Positions 30,411 to 43,989 of a DNA stretch of 64,000 nt are shown here, piece by piece. The notes below the pieces were generated by a model. That model saw only the letters and a program-made list of their open reading frames with translations. It had not been told where the DNA came from and did not search any database. This DNA is from Adiantum capillus-veneris. Taxonomy: Eukaryota; Streptophyta; Polypodiopsida; Polypodiales; Pteridaceae. The stretch is from positions 10,177,648-10,241,647 of the forward strand of contig CM043968.1 of assembly GCA_014529385.2 (NCBI GenBank). Reading direction: 5' to 3'. Position numbers and translations under genes: made by a program. Numbering within the stretch: position 1 is the first letter of the stretch; every line of letters begins with the position of its first letter.

Positions 30411-33340
30411 ATTTGTTAGGCTTGAGTACCTTGGAAGTATCTCATTGAGAACCCTTAAGTATACTCCTTCCTTCTTTCTTAGTGGTCCCTTTTTTTCTAG
30501 AACAAACTACAATTGACATGGGGATTTCTACGACCATCATTTTAGCAAATGCACAAAGTCAAAAAAAGTCCAAATATTCTACAATTGAAAGATATGTCGG
30601 AGAGGATATGCCTAAGATCAGCCAACATAACATTGTCAATAATTACCAATGGCTAATGAATCCAAAATTGCACGCCATAGAGATAGATAAAGTACAGAAA
30701 GACCAAATAGATACTAAGATTGATGAAATTTGGCAGCTAATTCATAGTATGAGAGTTGCACCAATAAATTGTGAGAATGTTGATTGTGTTCCCTAGCACA
30801 TGTCTTAATTGTTGGATAACAGCATGAGCAACAAGTGTTAACAGAACATGCATTGTAAGTGCATGTTGTTTTCAAGCAGCACATACAAAAACAATTGAAG
30901 ATGATGCATACTAGGAATGAGTTGGATTATCCCGCAAACATTGTTATCTTTGTGGTGGTAAACACTATGCTCAACCGTCACCCAATGGTACAACCTTCGA
31001 GAGAATCCTAAATGGGCTGGCATGTGGCTTGCCATGTCAATGGGCGGTCTTCTTCATGGGTGGAAGATGTGAGGCAAGCCATGGCCATGAGCTTAATTGT
31101 TAAGTAGCAAGATGAATAAATTCATGGATTGCAAAGATCTACATCCATGAAAGAGTATAGTACTTCTACATTGCAAACAACTTTGTTACTGACAAAAACC
31201 AAAGAGAGCAAGGAGTTTGATGCTTTTTTATGTCCAAAACAAGCTACCTAATGATAGGGGTGGTGGACATCCATCACAATTAAAATTTGTTGTAGACAAA
31301 AGCAAGTTGTGAGGGGTTACAATTTAAAAATCCAAAGTGCGGAGAGGTGGGAGGAGGCGGCTGAGGTTAAGGAGTAGCAAGAACTTTAGAGGAGGACCGG
31401 GAGGTCTCCTTCAATGCGATAAAACACATCAAGATCTACCGAGCTGATGGGTCAAGGTGGTAGATCATGGGATACACACTACATTGAGAATGCAGTGTAG
31501 CATGATGATGAATGGGTGGTGTACAAGAGAAGTGGATATGTGAGTAGGCGAGTGTGTACCATGGCACTTTTGTACCACCAGTTTGTTGTAGCTCTCTTCT
31601 AGGACACTCTTTTTCATGTTGCATAGTGGCATGGGCTTTGAAAATGCAAGGAGGAATGGCCACTCCGATGAAGAAGGGTGGTATTATGAGGGCATGCTGT
31701 TACCTTTTAGGATTAGTCCAAAAGGGTTCCCCTCACACAGAGGTATGAAGCTTGATATCTAGAGGCATGAGAAAGTGACTAATGACCAGCTACTTCTCAA
31801 GCCACCATTTGAGCAGACAATTTTGAAGAGGCTTGCAAGGTAGATCGTTCACCATTTCCTGAGCATCATGAGCAATAAGAGCATCCAATTGAGGCCTCAC
31901 CAGTGTCAATGAGGATTTATTGCAGATTTTAGCAATGGAAGTTGCATCCAATTGACAAAAAAGCAAGCCAACAATCAAGAGTGTGCACAAAGATAGGGTA
32001 AATTACAGAGCGTGGTTTGCATAATGAGGAAACCACATCAATTATTGTGGTCCAGAGAATGCTACATAGGAACTCACCCTAGGGATCATGACACCAAGAT
32101 GAGGGCTGCAACCATTGGTGCTAAATTTGAGAGGAAAGGTGATGAGAGGAAGCCCAGATGTTGAGGAGGAGGATTCAGTGTTAGGAGCACCGACACGCAG
32201 GAGACATGTAACAAAGATGAGGGATGCACTATTGGTGCTGCAATGAAGTGGGGCAATCGCTATTGATAAAGTCAAGAGGAAAGGCAGATGTTGAGGAAAA
32301 ATAGAAGGAGGAGGAGGAGGAGACAACACATGGAACATGTAGCAGGCATGTAACCAAGATGAGGATTTCATGACTACTGCTCAAGTCGAAAGGGAAGGCA
32401 ATGAGAGGAAGGGTAGATGTTGAGGTAGAAGAGGAGGAGGACAAAGAGTTAGCATTGGAAACACCTATGAGCAGGATAGGCCAATGGGCATCTCCGAGAT
32501 TGTTTCCGTGCATATCTTGGGGTTGATCAAACCCAAGAATTGATGAGCACGAAAACCATCAGTCAGGCCATTTTCTGCATGTGAAATAATTTCAACACAA
32601 GAGTAGTTGTTATAGGATTTTGCTTCTATGATAACCTCTTGCACGCTTTTGTCAATGAAGAGGTTTGCTTCCACAAAGCTTTTCAAATCAGTGTGCTCCA
32701 TCGGTGAGAGTAAAGATTCAATTGAATGAATAGGAGCGGTGTAGGAGGACTGCACGGCAACAAGAACGGCCGAGAGAGTTTCTTTCTTTTCTTCATGGGC
32801 ATCAACACTGTGTGTAATAGGTTCAAGTAGAGATAAAGGTTGTGCAATTGCAATGTCCTAATACCAAAGATTAACATAGGTAATGTTACATGGAGAAAAA
32901 TCTAGGGCTGTTGAAAGTTTTAGACATGGCTACATAGCACCCGCAATATTGACATGGCAGAGGCGTTTTGAACTAAGGGCACTAGGAATAGCATATGTAG
33001 CATCAAAACATTAGTTACAGCACTGGTTGTACACTTAAAAAGATCAGATACAAAAGGAATGAAGCTGCAATGCAATTGCTATTGACTCTAGGTTTATTGC
33101 TGGGTCATCTAAATTTAGGAATGGGTATATTTGCGAATATATGCATGGAAATCAGCATGGCTATCTGTGTGGAAAATCAATTTTACTTTGCCATGACACC
33201 CTTGTCACATTTCCATTAACTTTATTTCCTCCTATAGCATGACTAAACATCACGGAAATGGTGGCCATCTCTTATTATGGGACAAAGCACCTAGACTAGA
33301 GAAACATAGTTTTTCTATTGATAACATGGTCCTCTAGTGA
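30411..33340. other. Unidentified region
   Basis: A 104-codon plus-strand open frame (30482-30796, MVPFFLEQTT...) matches nothing I know. Minus-strand frames at 31436-32877 are serine- and leucine-rich and partly reflect GAG/GGA-type low complexity (about 32300-32320). I see no retroelement motif, RNA gene or clear host gene here. Confidence 0.45.
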
Positions 33341-34059
33341 AAGCTAGAGTAAACACCCATTTTTATAGTAGTTGGATATCGAGGATTGCTTGATTGAGTA
33401 GAGACAATAAGAGATTCAAGGAATCGGCTAAGGGTCTTAGAGGAGAGTTAGGTGGTCCGTTGATGTTTAGCAGTGTGACTCAAGACAACGGGTAGGTTGG
33501 TAAGTGTCAGACTAGGGAACGAGCAGAGTAAGACACTTGAGAGAATGTCATGCAAGCAATATCCTCTTGATATTTTCAGTTTTCAATCAGGAGTACTAAG
33601 CCAGCTAGAGAAGCCGCTAGTCAGATCTCTTGAAAAGAGAGTGTAAGCCAACAATTTGTCTGAGAGACAGAAGACATTCTAGAGCTAGTCATAGAGAACT
33701 TAGTCAAATTTTAGGTAGGTGCTAAGAGCAGAGTAAGTCACCAATTTACACACACAATTTGAAGGATTTGGAATGACTTTGGAAGATAAGGCACAAAAGC
33801 TGGTTCAACCCTTGAATAAAGACAACTTCGACACTATAGACGACCTCATGAGGGAGTTTATAGAAGATTTTACCAAAAGAGAAGTCAAGCACATACAATG
33901 TACAACCGGATCACTTTTCAACAGATGTGTAAAGATAGTTAAGGCAGAAAAGCACTATACAAAGCAGGATCTAGAAAAATGAAGAGTGACTTGAATCTAG
34001 AGACCTTGAACATTATGAGTAAACCAAGTTGGGGATGACCTGAGCTAGGAGGGGGAGAG
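33341..34059 (+). mobile_element. 3' end of an unidentified LTR element
   Basis: A short internal region ending in the polypurine tract AGGAGGGGGAGAG (34047-34059), directly followed by TGTTAAGG. A 69-codon open frame (33773-33982, MTLEDKAQKLVQPLNK...) lies 65 bp upstream of it; it is charged and helix-prone, unlike any Gag or Pol I know. No 5' LTR is seen, so the copy is truncated or a small non-autonomous type. Confidence 0.5.
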
Positions 34060-34500
34060 TGTTAAGGCTCAGCAATAACCAAGGCGACAACAATAAAGTT
34101 TTCATTCCTTATGCATTTAATTTTTATAAATATGTAGTCAATATGGAATTGGGGCTTATTCACACTTCCAAGTTGTAGTCTATCAAATAGGAATAATTAG
34201 AAGATTATTAGTTTATAGTTTGATCTCCCCATGAGAACAGTGCCTTGTGAGACCGAAGATATACAAATAAACACAATTATGCAAAAATTATTATCCTTAT
34301 CGTCAAGAAGTTGACATCTTTTGTGTACTATGTGTGAGAAATAGCTTCTTTCTTTATCTACTCTCTATATCGGACATGCTAAACCGAATAGAATTCTGAA
34401 AGAACCGATGCCATAGCCTTGACGAGCACTTGATGTAGATACAAACACTGCGAGATTCCATCGACGAATCGCGTGAGTATTTTTGCAAGATACCCAATAA
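34060..34500 (+). repeat. Probable 3' LTR, right end unclear
   Basis: Starts TGTTAAGGCTCAGC immediately after a polypurine tract. It contains AATAAA-like and TATATC stretches. I could not find the CA end or a target duplication; the end given is approximate. Confidence 0.45.
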
Positions 34501-35034
34501 ATTTTCTTGTGTTTTAGTTGAAAAAATATGAAACCAATCATAGGTTAGGCTTTTTGATAGTTAGATGAAGCCTTAGAGTTCATCTAGCACACAAAAATTG
34601 ACAAAGTCATTTTTTTAATATAGTAAATAATTGCAATTATTTACAACTGACACAAATTTTGGACAAAGCAAGGTTTATGTGTGGCATGTTCATGTCATGA
34701 TGTCCTACGCATCTGGATACATTTGGACGAGTTTCTCATAGGTAATGGGTAAGATTTGCATCGGTGGCGCTTAGAGAAAAGTTCGTCTTTTTTGCGCGAA
34801 AGATGGGAATTTAGAGCTCTTATGGGTAAACATGTTTTTCTTAGGTCTGAAAAACTTGAGTTATGCATCCAAGTACTCATCACGTTAGCTACGTTGTCGA
34901 GATAAGCTGTGTGCACAAGGAGACCGAGAAGACACGAGGCCTCTAGCTGTGAGCTAGGAAGGAGAGGGGGATAAAATAATAGTGGCTATGTAGTAGAACA
35001 TAGCTTCGTTATATAAAAGAAATAATTTCAGGCA
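34501..35034. other. Spacer without a recognised gene
   Basis: AT-rich with small open frames only. A partial copy of the array half-site (GATGTCCTACGC) occurs near 34700. Confidence 0.4.
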
Positions 35035-36373
35035 ATGGATATGAAGAAGGAATTGGTGTGAGTTCTCAAGAGCGGATGAATTGCAAGAAGAAGAGACTAA
35101 AATACTTGTAAACAAATAGAAGATATTAATGAGGTGAGATGCATCAGCTAACAATTTTGGTAACCATATTCATAAAGGAGGGTTCAATACAAGGAGGAGA
35201 ATAAGTTCAAGTTGCCTCTCTTTTCCCCTCTTCTCATGCTCTTCCTTATCCCTCACTCATACTCTTCAAGCCGCCGCTATTTTGGCACTTCTATTCACGC
35301 GGGTAGACGCCGTCTTTAGTTCCCATATGCGATGTAGATCAGCCCCACAAGACCCTTGAAGATATGCTCCAATTGGCACGGAAATTGGTTGTAAGTCAGT
35401 CCCAAGAGGCTCAGCTATCCAGTCACAAATCCTCTTCAAATCAACCCCGAGATGCCCCTTCACTTTAGTCACAAAGCAACCCCGAATAAGCCCCGAATCC
35501 GCTATGAAACAGCCCCTCATAAATGAAACTAAGCTGGGCCCCATAAAAAACATACATTCAGCCCCAATATACCCCTTCTCATGCTCACATCAGCCCTCAA
35601 AAATCAGCTTCAGTTCAGCCCCCAATCGTGCTTGACTTTAGCCTCCCAACAACTTCAGTTCAGCCTCTTAACATTGCTTCAATTCAGCTCTAAATAATGA
35701 TTTTGTTTGCTCCCCACTTCCCTCCCCGTTCCACTTTCACTTTCGCCTTTTCTCTCCTTCTCTCCAAAGCTGCCATTTTCTCTTTCTTTATGCATTGCCC
35801 TCCTTTTCTGCATGCTCTGGCCCTTTATTATCTACATGCGATGCTTGATCTCTCTCTACTACAACGGTGGCACTCCAGTGCCTCATCCATCCCTCAATCC
35901 ACGCCACCCCCCACCAAACTTCTTTATGTTATAAACATTAAATTAACTTCATCTTTAGCAATGGTTCACACACCCATGACCATACTTGGATGCTGTAATG
36001 GCATAAGGAGACTAATCAAGCAAATATAACTTCATTCACCCTGCCATGAAAGTATCATGTCCATGGTTGTTAAGGTTGCCAATATTTTCTTATAACATAC
36101 GCCTTGCCAAAAAAAAAAAGTCCATAGCAATGGTCTCTAGGTTTTAGATAGGCATGTAAGAAACAAACTCTGACGTCTCCATGTTGTACTAGTAGATACG
36201 GGTATCAAACACAACCCACTACCCATATAAGTTGGCATCCTCTCAACAATGAGTGTTACCTCTTGCTAAGATCAAAGTCCATAGCGTAAACTCCACTCAA
36301 TGAACTTTTGGCAATGTCAATTTCAATTACCAAGTCACGATATAGGAAAACATTTTTGCTCCACATGACAACC
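35035..36373 (-). repeat. Direct repeat / probable LTR of G, low-coordinate copy
   Basis: Aligned with 41296-42598 in the same orientation. Shared stretches include GAAGAAGGAATTGGTGTGAG, GTTGCCTCTCTTTTCC, TCTCTAGGTTTTAGA and AATTTCAATTACCAAG. The minus strand has many GGGGCTG-containing short units. Identity is roughly 75-80% by eye. Confidence 0.7.
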
Positions 36374-36925
36374 ATTTCAGCTAGCTTGTCAAACACTCGC
36401 GACCATAAACCAAGCAAGCCAAGAATCTTTATCTTTGACAACACCTCCATCATTTTCCCACTAAAGACATGCCACCGCACGATATCCACCCCCTCTGAAC
36501 CTACACATTGTCTAGCATGTGCCAACTTAGTCTTCATCTTGGTCCATAGCTTCATCAAAATCTGTCTTAACTGCTTATTCAAATGGTGATGTGAAGCTTA
36601 AATCTTGAATCTCCATCAAACTATCATGCTTTCAGTATCATAATATAGGGAAACATTCCCATTTCACATGATTGCCATTGCTAGCTTGTTGAACGCTCAT
36701 GGCAATAAACCAAGCAAGTTGCGAATCTCCATCTTTAACAACACATGCATCATTTTCACTAAAGATGTGTGAGTATATGACATTCACTCCCTTTGAACCT
36801 ACACATCCTCCGGCATGTGCCAACTTACTCTTCATCTTTGTCCATAGCTTTATGAGAATCCGTCTACACTACTTCTTCAAACGTCAATGTGAAGCTTAAA
36901 TCTTGAATCTCCATCTGTTAGCTAT
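36313..36925 (-). repeat. Imperfect 300-bp tandem duplication
   Basis: 36313-36600 and 36620-36925 align, both ending GTGAAGCTTAAATCTTGAATCTCCATC apart from length changes and containing GAACCTACACAT and GCATGTGCCAACTTA. It lies at the 3' end of G, beyond the integrase. Confidence 0.7.
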
Positions 36926-38180
36926 CACACTTCTTGGAACATTTCTCTCTTTTGCCATCAACTAGCACCTTTAGCTCCATTCCATCAAGCTCACATAAAA
37001 GATAAGTTGGATTTTCATATGCATGTATGGACCAAATTGACCCTTTACCATTTTTTGCATCGTACTATATTGATTGTCAAGATTGTTATCATAAGCAAGC
37101 ATCCAATATGTATCTTACATCTCCTTGGGTCACAAACAATGCTTCTTGTCAAATATTTATTTACGCTTTAGTCTTGCTTCCTTTAGCTTGGTCTTCTTAG
37201 CTTCCACATCTTCTTTTCAACACTCAAACAAATGCATCTATAGAGCAAGGAGATAATCTCTATCCTTGCCATTCTCCCAGGGTAAGATACTCCAAGTCAA
37301 AATTGCTTCTTCCATATGCATAACTGACTTTTGACCATACATCAAATCTAATAACATATAATCTATCACAGTGTTGTGAGTTGTATGATCGGATCATAAT
37401 GCATATGGTAGGAGTCACAACCATTCTCTAATTTGTCCACTGCATGATTTTGCTAAGACTTTGATGATAGGTGGATGATCTCACTCACTTTTTTCATTTC
37501 CTTTAGGAAGTAGATTGTTGTCAAAGCCAACTTAATTCCTTTTTGAGTAAAGAAATCCATATCTTCATCAACATCCAATTCTCCTCGATCAATACTAATT
37601 TTTCCAATACATCCGTACCTGCATATCACATCTTCAAGATAAAATCTACATATCACACGTGTAGCTTTAGTGTGCAGAGCTCATCCTTCCACTTGATTAG
37701 TGAGATACTCCCTTGCTAACACAATATAGCACATTGACTATAATGCATTGTCAATAATATATAGGATGCAAACCATTGTGATACCGCACATTAGATAACA
37801 TTTGACACATTAAGCATGCCTCGACATAAAGCATAATATGTTTATTTAGGCCCTTTCACCATAGTAGAGGTATTTAATTCATGCAAACGTAGCCCAAAAA
37901 CCTTAATGTCCACCCCACAAGATTTCATGGAACTCTTTGATAACCTGTTATTGAGTAGCTTTGTTGCATAAGACCCTTTGAGGTGTACCCTTTCGCTACT
38001 TTGGATCCTTCCATAAATGTCCATCTTGGAGGAAGTAGTTATAATCCTTATTGCATATTTTCTTAAATTCACTATCATTCCATCCTTCTTACCTTGTTAA
38101 AAAACTAAGGTAACAGCCAATAAGAATCCATTCCCCTTCATACACGACATCAAGAAACATTTCAAACACACGAACAATTG
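36926..38180 (-). pseudogene. pol: G integrase remnants
   Basis: From high to low: EGEWILIG and a KEFHEI-W-GGH zinc-binding segment (38146-37880), the core with VICRYGCIGKI...DRGEL and GIKLALTT (37656-37460), and a C-terminal segment with LDNQYSTMQKMVKGQFGP and ELDGMELKV (37110-36930). Only short pieces are open. Assignment is by these gypsy-specific motifs. Confidence 0.75.
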
Positions 38181-40012
38181 TATGAGAAGACACGAAGAAA
38201 TTCAATCTCACATCATCACAAGTAATAACCATATCTTCTTTATCTTCATACCTAGCTCTGGATAACATATTAGTACTTGGATTTTCAATACCTACAATAT
38301 GACAAGATTCTGGGTTAAGAGATTCAAAAAATGCAATCCTTCAAAGCATAGCAATATCCAAAGTAGAGCAGCTTGTTATCATCGCAAGAAGAGGCAAGTA
38401 ATCTTTCTCCACAATAATAGAAGCTCCATTGAAATACTCTTTATCACACTTTAGTACTATAGAAACTCCCCAAAGCTCACATTTGATTGAGGATAATCTA
38501 GTGCCATAGACATAGTACTTTAGCTACAAATCACACAGCATACCTATAACCTACTTCATCATCTTGACCAATTGGCCAACCAATACCTGTAGGACTTATA
38601 TCCATAGTCATAATAACAGGTATTACACATTTCTAATCCACCTTTCATAAATTTAGACACTGTGTAATATTTTCTTCAACTTTTCTCATGGATTTTGTAT
38701 GCTCCATCATCCAATGATTTTTTTATCCATTTTGAAAAAAACGGTATAATTCTTCTGCAACATGAGCAAAGTAAGGTAACCATATTAATAAAACACACAT
38801 GCACCTAAAAACTTGCAAACTTCAGTGATTGAAATGCATGTCTCTTTCATCTTTTGAATTTCTTCCACTTTCATTGGACTTGGCCTTTTTCCTTTTCGTC
38901 CACACATGTGTCCCACAATCGATACCTCTTCGACACCAAAAGTTTATTTCTATCTTGAAAGTGTGAGGTTCACTTCTTCAAACTATTCAAAATTGCTTCA
39001 CAATAAGTAATATGGTTAACAACAAATCTTCTACACCCCCACTAATCAAGCACTTCATCTAATTCACCCTCTTCATACCCTTTTAGTGGCAAATCATCAA
39101 TAAAAGGCATCGTGATCTGAGGAACAAAATCTCATAGTACTTTGCTCATCCTATTCATCATGTGAAACTAAAATTTTTGCCCCTTGTGGTAAGGTATACA
39201 TACTTACCAATCCCAATGGCGTATGCATAATAGTAAGATCCTTGCTTTTCAAAGCTGACTAAAATTGACCATAACTTGAGTAAAGATCTTCCATAGAGTA
39301 GATAGCTCTCCCTAGAAAAGATGTAGCAAAGTCATCAACAATTGGTCGAGTTCCCACATTTTGTATAGTAACTTTATTCATTGGTTGCAAGTCCTAAATA
39401 AACCACAAAGCTCAATTCTTCTTTGGCATAGTAAACCACATATTGGAATAAGGAGCACTAAAAGGTTCCGAAATACCCATCCAAATTCTTTAATGAAGCA
39501 AATCAACAAGCTTTGAAAGATGAGACTTTGGAAATGATATAGGCTGTAAATTCCAAGGCACATGTAGAAGGGTAAAAATAACCATCAGAGAAACAATGTT
39601 TAGTCCAACACATCCAATCTCACCTAGTTGAAAAGGCAAAAGCCTTCCCATATCTTCTCAGTATCTCTTGAAAATAATCCTTCTTTGATGCCACAAGAAA
39701 ATCCTCGCTTCCATTCTTTAATTCCTTCAGTGTTTCAATGGTAAAATTGTGTCCCATCTTCATTGGATCTCTCAGATTTGGTTGCTATGAAGCCTTCTCC
39801 ATAATCTTGTCACTTTCCTTTCGTAGAGGTGTAGCTACTGGTTTGACTTCCTTTGCCGCAATCTTGTATTTGGTCTCTATCTGCACTTCAACAACATCTT
39901 CCAAATCATCTTTCACCTGAACAAGAAAATCATGCATTTCATATGAATTCACTTTCAAAAAATCAACTCCTCTTTGCGGCCTTGTACGAAAAACAACTTC
40001 AAGAGTAGCCAT
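38181..40012 (-). pseudogene. pol: G RT and RNase H remnants
   Basis: GVDFLKVNSYEMHDFLVQVKDD and KYKIAAKEVKPVATPL (40012-39790) precede the RT; ALWFI-DLQPMNKVTI, GRAIYSMEDLYSSYGQF and TPLGLVSMYTLPQGA mark the RT itself (39430-39150); FGVEEVSIVGHMCG and ITEVCKFLGACVF the connection (38950-38800); DTSPTGIGWPIGQDDE, ENPSTNMLSRARYEDKED the RNase H (38610-38250). Numerous stops. This is a different gypsy lineage from E and F. Confidence 0.78.
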
Positions 40013-40389
40013 TGTATCCGCAAGTAGAACTTCATGTTATAACTTTATTTGGTTCAAGCACTTCACATCCTTGCAAATCTCTTTGAACACTGCATACATA
40101 ATGTCTTTCTTATTTATGCAGATCATTAAAATTCATGTAAGATAATGAATCTTTAGAAGTTAGTCCCAAAAACCTCAAAGAAAAAGACACTTGGCCAAAA
40201 AAATTTAGCAAGAACATCTTCTTCAATGAACCATTATAGTATCACTTTATAATGGCACTCAAAGAAAATCCTACATCTTCCTGTATTCTTTAAACTCTTT
40301 TGTTACCTTTGGAAGTGGATGATCTCAAAGACTATCCTTATTTCTAACTGTCAAATCTCCGCCAAGTTTAGAGTCTTCCTCTTCCATCT

Positions 40390-41130
40390 TGCTACCAAAT
40401 CCAAATGATAACCTTATTGTTGTAAGTTCTTCAATGGATTCAATTGAATATAAAGCTTTTGAAAAGCTAACCAAGAAAATTAGGAAGCTAGAAGATTCTA
40501 TTCTTGAAGAACTAATTAAAGACTTAATTCTAAATATAAAGACCATGTTGATGGATGACAAAGGTGTGACTCTTGGAATGGGTTAACCTAGATTGAAGCA
40601 ATGACCTCAATGAATTGAAGGCTTTATAAGCATGTGCATTTGGTGTGATAGCACACATCATTTTTGTAGAGAGCGTGATGATTTTAATGAAGCTATCAGG
40701 AAAAAGCTAGGGTTTTGAAAAGACGGCAAGATTCACTACAATGAAATAGACTTGCCATCACAATATAATATTGTCAAAGGAGGTATAAAGAAAATGATGG
40801 AAGAATTGGATTCTAAAGTTTTGATTGGTGAGGTGTCTACTTATGATCTTTAGGTTAAACCAAATTATTTCAACAAAGCATGTGTGGAAAAGGCAAAAAC
40901 AAGAAGTACTTTTTGGCCATTTAATATGCAAATTGTTGAACGAGGGCAAGTTTCTCATAAGACACTACAACAAGTCAAAAACTATCGTAGAAAGACAATC
41001 AGCTAGGAGGAACCTATTGATTCTCTCTGTGTATGCTTATATTTTAGAATATCAAATCGATGAACCGATCATGGAAGACGAGAGAAAACGTGAAGACCAG
41101 AGACATCAAAGCGAGTTACAAGGTTGAATA
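40390..41130 (+). pseudogene. gag: Gypsy gag fragment in opposite orientation
   Basis: Plus-strand remnants: SIEYKAFEKLTKKIRKLED (40437-40500), then CIWCDSTHHFCRERDDF, a CCHC-like knuckle (about 40640), then GKIHYNEIDLP and VKGGIKKMMEELD (40725-40815). The arrangement C-x2-C-D-S followed by RIH-type and KGGMKK-type motifs is common in plant gypsy Gag. It runs against the minus-strand pol of G, so it is either a small inversion or a separate insertion. Confidence 0.6.
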
Positions 41131-41295
41131 CCATGATAGGCGATCCAAGTCAAAAGCTCCAACTTGATCAACAATGATGATTGAAGAGGTTCAAAAAGAG
41201 AAGAAACAAGATAACCCAAAAGGTCTTGCTTATAAGTTAAAGTTTGATATTGAATTGGCAACAGATTTAAAGAGGGTACTTGAGTAAAGAATACT

Positions 41296-42598
41296 TTACA
41301 GTGGGGATAAAGAAGGAACTGGTGTGATTTCTTGACAGCGGGTAGGTTGCAAGAGGAGGAGACAAAAAAAACTTGTATACAAGTAGAAGATACTAATAAA
41401 GTGGGATGAAGAAGGAATTGGTGTGAGGTCTTAAGACCTGGCAGTGTGCAAGAGGAGAGGCAAGATGCATCAACTAACATTTTTGGTAATCATATTAATA
41501 AAACAAGGTTCAATACAAGGAGGAGAATAAGTTGAAGTTGCCTCTCTTTTCCTATCTTCTCATGCTTTTCTTTAGAACTCACTCACACTCTTCAAGCCAC
41601 CACTATTTTGAAGCTTCTATTCAAGCGGGTAAATGTCCGTCGTCAGTCCCCATATGCCATGTAGATCAACCCCACAAAACCCTTGAATAATAGATCCAAT
41701 AGCGGTGAAAATTGGTTGTAATTCACCCCCAAGAAGCTGTGGTATTTAGTTTCAAATCCTCCTTGAATCATCCCAGAAATACCCCTTCTCTTAACCACAA
41801 AGCAGTCCCAAACAAGCCCCAAATCAGCTATGAAATAGCCCCTCATAAACGTAGCTATGTTGTCCCATAAAACACACCAAGTGATCTTTGATATATCCCT
41901 TCTCTTGCTCACATTAGCCCCCAAAAATCAGCTGCAGTTTAGCCACCCAACAACTTCAGTTCAGCCTCTCAACAATGCTTCTTTCTATCCCCCACTTTCA
42001 TACTCTTTTCTCCCTCCCTGCTCCACTTTCACTACTGGCTTTTCTCTCCTCATCTTTGGCTTTGTCCTTCCCACTTTCTTCATGCGCTACCCTCATTTTT
42101 TGCATGTACTGGCCCTTTATTATCTGCATGTGATGCTTGATCTCTCTCCACTACAACAATGGCACTTCGGTGTCTCATTCCTCCCTTGATCCCCCCCCAC
42201 ACCCCCCACAGTATTGATGTGAGGAGAATAATCAAGAAAATCTAGCTTCATTCACTCTGCCATGGGAGTAGCATGTCCATGGTAGCTAAGGTTGCCGATT
42301 TTTGCTTATAGCGTACACCTTGTCAAAAAGAAATCCATAGCAATGGTCTCTAGGTTTTAGACAGGCATGTAAGAAACAAACTCCAACGCCTCCATGTTTG
42401 TTTGAGCAACCATCAGAATAATTGCTTGTAAAGAATTAAACACAATCCACTACCCATATAAGTTGGCATCGTCACAAGTGTTACCTCTTGTCAAGATCAA
42501 AGTTCATAGCATAAACTCTGCTCAAGAGACTTTCAGTAATGTTAATTTCAATTACCAAGCCACAATATAGCAAAGAATTCCCACCCCATATGACAACC
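41296..42598 (-). repeat. Direct repeat / probable LTR of G, high-coordinate copy
   Basis: Partner of 35035-36373. It has an extra internal duplication of a GAAGAAGGAATTGGTGTGAG-containing stretch (41306-41366 and 41407-41460) and ends at CATATGACAACC where the other copy diverges. Confidence 0.7.
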
Positions 42599-43989
42599 TT
42601 GGTGTTTGTTTCCATTGATCCACACTCATAATTTACCTACTTTGGTTTTTCTTATGCAATTCAATACATATTTAGTTAATTAAATTGTTTTCAATAGTGC
42701 ACATTCTTGGAAAATCGCTCGATTACATGGTACAACTTCATCGTTATGCATGCTTTTAGAAATTATTTTGGGTGCAGCCTTGCTTGAGAGGATGACTTCC
42801 TACACTTGGGGAGTGTGATTAACATCTTGCAAGACAAGTAGTTGATATAGAACAAGAGGGTTACAAAACCTTAGGATTTTCTAAGTTTGTAGGGGAGTTG
42901 TGTTATTTTTCTAAGTTTTCTTTTAGAGTGATAAGTGGGTACAATGATGGATATGCCTGAGTGAAATTAGGGTACAACATTGATGCATGTCTAAAGGAGT
43001 TGTAAGAACAATAGGTTGAATGCATGAATGGGAGAATGGGGCGGAGATGATGGAGGTTGGAGCATACCTACAACAACAACAACATCAATATACTAGGCAT
43101 GCATATACGCGGCGTTGAGAAACCAAAACTCAGAACATGTCTATAGTGATGTCTCCCAATAGTGCTAAAGACAAAAAATTAGCACCGCCAAACACAACCC
43201 AAGGTTCTCCAAGAACTTTCAAGATAAAAGGATATGATCCCTCAGGAGTTTACTATCACATTGCTCCATGCAATTGGAAGACACTTGTTTTGACATGGGA
43301 TTATGAAGCACATTAACCAATGCATTAGAAGACAAGAGTTTCCTCTTCAACAGCTTAACACCCATAATAACCTCTTGCAACATATCTTTCATAATTCACA
43401 TACATATGGAAACAACACCCACTTCACACAAATACCCCAAAGCTTCCATAGATGGAACCATGCAGGAAACTGTTCATAACTCCCACATCAAAGCTCCAAA
43501 TAAAACACTCTTTATCTTGAAATAAAGTTCAAAACATCAACCAAAAAAACTTTTGTACATGCTTTTTATTGATTCCATAGGCGGTTATATACAAAATTGA
43601 CAACAAGAGAAAGTTGTCTTGGAAAGACTACATAGGGAGGAAGATGGTAGATAGATGACTTGATTACGATAAAAAGTCACTTATATACAAAGAAAAACAC
43701 TTGTTAAAACTTAAGCAAAAGTGCCAAAACTAGCCTACTAGCTGGCGTAGTCTGGGTGACTTTCCTTGCATGTGCACATGGATTCTAAATAAAGTCTCTA
43801 AACCCCAAAATGGTAAGCATACACATCATGCTTTACCCATTTATGCGTGCATATATAAAATATATACAAAAATAGGGTTTTCCCAAAGTGTGTGTAACAT
43901 AGTTCGGCAAACCCCAAGCGTGCTAGATCATTGATGATCAATAGTAGAAAAGAAAATTTGTAAATCCATGAATGAAGTCCTCATTTCCT
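42599..43989. other. Unidentified region
   Basis: AT-rich, with a CAACAACAACAACA tract near 43070. No recognisable coding sequence. Confidence 0.45.

Larger units (their letters stand above)
35035..42598 (-). mobile_element. pol: G: decayed Ty3/gypsy element between direct repeats
   Basis: Direct repeats of about 1.3 kb (35035-36373 and 41296-42598) enclose minus-strand gypsy remnants in order from 40012 down: a segment before RT, RT, RNase H, integrase zinc-binding, core and C-terminal domain. Every domain has many stops and frame changes. The repeats are probably LTRs, but I cannot find clean TG/CA ends or a polypurine tract, so the exact borders are uncertain. A gag fragment in the opposite orientation lies at 40390-41130. 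Confidence 0.7.

Noticed and set aside
35266-35553. A 95-codon minus-strand frame in the G repeat
   Set aside because: It follows the GGGGCTG-type short repeats of the probable LTR, shows no domain, and its partner frame at 41643-41924 differs in sequence.
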